From: JBMNOU01 sp050943215
Lineage (GTDB): Bacteria; Bacillota; Clostridia; Christensenellales; SZUA-584
DNA length: 23,611 nt
Direction of reading: 5' to 3'
NCBI GenBank assembly: GCA_050943215.1
Contig: JBMNOU010000027.1
Span: forward strand, 1 to 23,611
Below are positions 23,121 to 23,611 of the stretch, in pieces (position 1 is the first letter of the stretch; the number at the start of each line of letters is the position of its first letter). Both the position numbers and the translations under genes were made by a program. The notes under the pieces are model-generated. The model was not told the origin of the DNA, ran no database searches, and worked only from the letters and a program-made list of their open reading frames with translations.

Positions 23121-23214
23121 GGAGAAGTACCCAAGTACGGCTGAAGGGGCTCCCCTGCTAAGGGAGTAGGCCGGGGTAACCGGCGCGAGGGTTCAAATCC
23201 CTCCTTCTCCGCCA
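23121..23214 (+). tRNA. tRNA-Ser (GCU)
   Basis: This is a 94-nt class II tRNA with an encoded CCA. The acceptor GGAGAAG pairs with CTTCTCC. The anticodon arm CTCCC-CTGCTAA-GGGAG gives anticodon GCU (serine, AGC/AGU codons). A long variable arm (GGCCGGGGTAACCGGC region) and T arm GAGGGTTCAAATCCCTC follow. It is a single-gene unit with its own consensus promoter. Confidence 0.96.
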
Positions 23215-23248
23215 AATCTAAATATCGTTATTGATACAATGACGAGAA

Positions 23249-23281
23249 GCGAAAAAGCCCAGTATTATTGGACTTTTTCGC
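23249..23281 (+). terminator. Probable terminator after tRNA-Ser
   Basis: A 13-bp inverted repeat with one mismatch (GCGAAAAAGCCCA / TGGACTTTTTCGC) and a 7-nt loop begins 35 nt after the tRNA. There is no long T-tract beyond the stem, only ATTTC, but the 3' arm is itself T-rich. Because it is nearly symmetric it could also act on leftward transcription. Confidence 0.6.
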
Positions 23282-23342
23282 ATTTCAGATGAAAAACTCG
23301 GCCGTTTTGAAAAGCGTTTTCTATGCCGTTTTTACACACTCC

Positions 23343-23419
23343 CGTGTTATAATGCACCAACGATTGCTTGGCGTGCTGTCCTTCGTGTCATAGTTCATGA
23401 ATCGTGTCATATTGCACCA
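23343..23419. repeat. Three copies of a 17-bp direct repeat
   Basis: CGTGTTATAATGCACCA (23343-23359), CGTGTCATAGTTCATGA (23384-23400) and CGTGTCATATTGCACCA (23403-23419) are direct repeats. Copies 1 and 3 match at 15 of 17 positions, copies 2 and 3 at 13. Offsets are 41 and 19 bp. The rest of 23282-23547 holds no gene or RNA that I recognise. Short, irregularly spaced repeats starting with TGT resemble the multiple binding sites at the ends of some transposons (IS21-like ends, for example) or an operator array. Neither is proven, and no transposase gene is in view. Confidence 0.5.
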
Positions 23420-23547
23420 GACATATTTTTTACACTCGCCAAAGGATTGATGTTTTTCCGAATGTAAAAGGAAACGAGGTTATCAGATTGATGTCGGGAT
23501 CTGTATTGTATCCTTTTTCTGTTTGAGGGAATAGGTCGACAATTGAA

Positions 23548-23611
23548 TCATTCTACAACAAACGCAAACTGCGTTCCGTCCATCCGTTCACACTGTATAT
23601 GCAGCATGCCG
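23548..23611 (-). CDS. 3' end of an unidentified gene, possibly a sensor histidine kinase
   Basis: A minus-strand frame open to the window edge ends at TGA (23548-23550) and encodes GMLHIQCERMDGTQFAFVVE. The alternation of hydrophobic residues and the GTQFAFVV ending recall the last strand of GHKL/HATPase domains of sensor kinases, but 20 residues are too few to be sure. The frame could be incidental. No terminator hairpin is evident just downstream. Confidence 0.3.
   Translation of the reverse strand, partial: GMLHIQCERMDGTQFAFVVE

Noticed and set aside
1..23611. CRISPR arrays, prophage genes, toxin-antitoxin or defence systems
   Set aside because: No regularly spaced repeats of CRISPR length, no cas-like, phage structural, restriction or toxin genes were seen on either strand.

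Overview
The window looks like chromosomal DNA of an anaerobic, endospore-forming Firmicute of the class Clostridia. It carries sporulation genes of the yabP-yabQ-divIC type, a ferredoxin-dependent 2-oxoacid oxidoreductase, a flavodoxin/ferredoxin fusion protein, a T-box-controlled amino-acid operon, Shine-Dalgarno sequences of the AGGAGG type and moderate GC. No genus can be named from the sequence.

Layout. 1-169: tRNA-Gly(GCC) and tRNA-Leu(UAG) on the minus strand, with a clear promoter at 209-237. 322-2715 (minus): mtnA, then a decayed patatin-like gene (about 1131-1700), then an intact patatin-like gene that has lost its nucleophile serine. 3073-4543 (plus): a GPH-type sugar/cation symporter with a possible leader ORF; its 3' end overlaps the convergent ppx/gppA gene by 59 bp. 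4485-6524 (minus): yabP, yabQ, divIC, and then ppx/gppA behind its own promoter. 6613-11218 (minus): secA, prfB and an EFR1-type flavodoxin-ferredoxin gene, apparently one transcription unit. 11528-14108 (plus): four-subunit 2-oxoacid:ferredoxin oxidoreductase (vorD-vorB-vorA-vorC), closed by a strong terminator. 14160-14815: an IS200-like insertion sequence with a nonsense-mutated transposase, between the terminators of two convergent operons. 14870-22429 (minus): ilvN-ilvC-cimA-leuB-ilvD-ilvB, controlled by a T-box riboswitch with a probable AUC (Ile) specifier and a consensus promoter. 23121-23214: tRNA-Ser(GCU) with its own consensus promoter. 23343-23419: three copies of a short repeat. 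The right edge holds the last 20 or so codons of an unidentified minus-strand gene.

How it fits together. The ilv operon encodes citramalate synthase rather than 2-isopropylmalate synthase and is read through an isoleucine-type T-box. It therefore looks like a threonine-independent isoleucine route (pyruvate + acetyl-CoA to citramalate to 2-oxobutyrate to isoleucine) whose later steps also make valine. LeuC, LeuD and a transaminase are not in the window. The neighbouring VOR-type enzyme would interconvert branched-chain 2-oxoacids and acyl-CoAs using ferredoxin, so both sides of branched-chain metabolism sit back to back.

I did not find a plainly new multi-gene system. The most notable points are the patatin-like pseudoenzyme beside a decayed paralogue, the Ile-specific CimA operon, a prfB that has lost the programmed frameshift exactly at codons 25/26, and an IS200-like transposase stopped two codons before its catalytic tyrosine.
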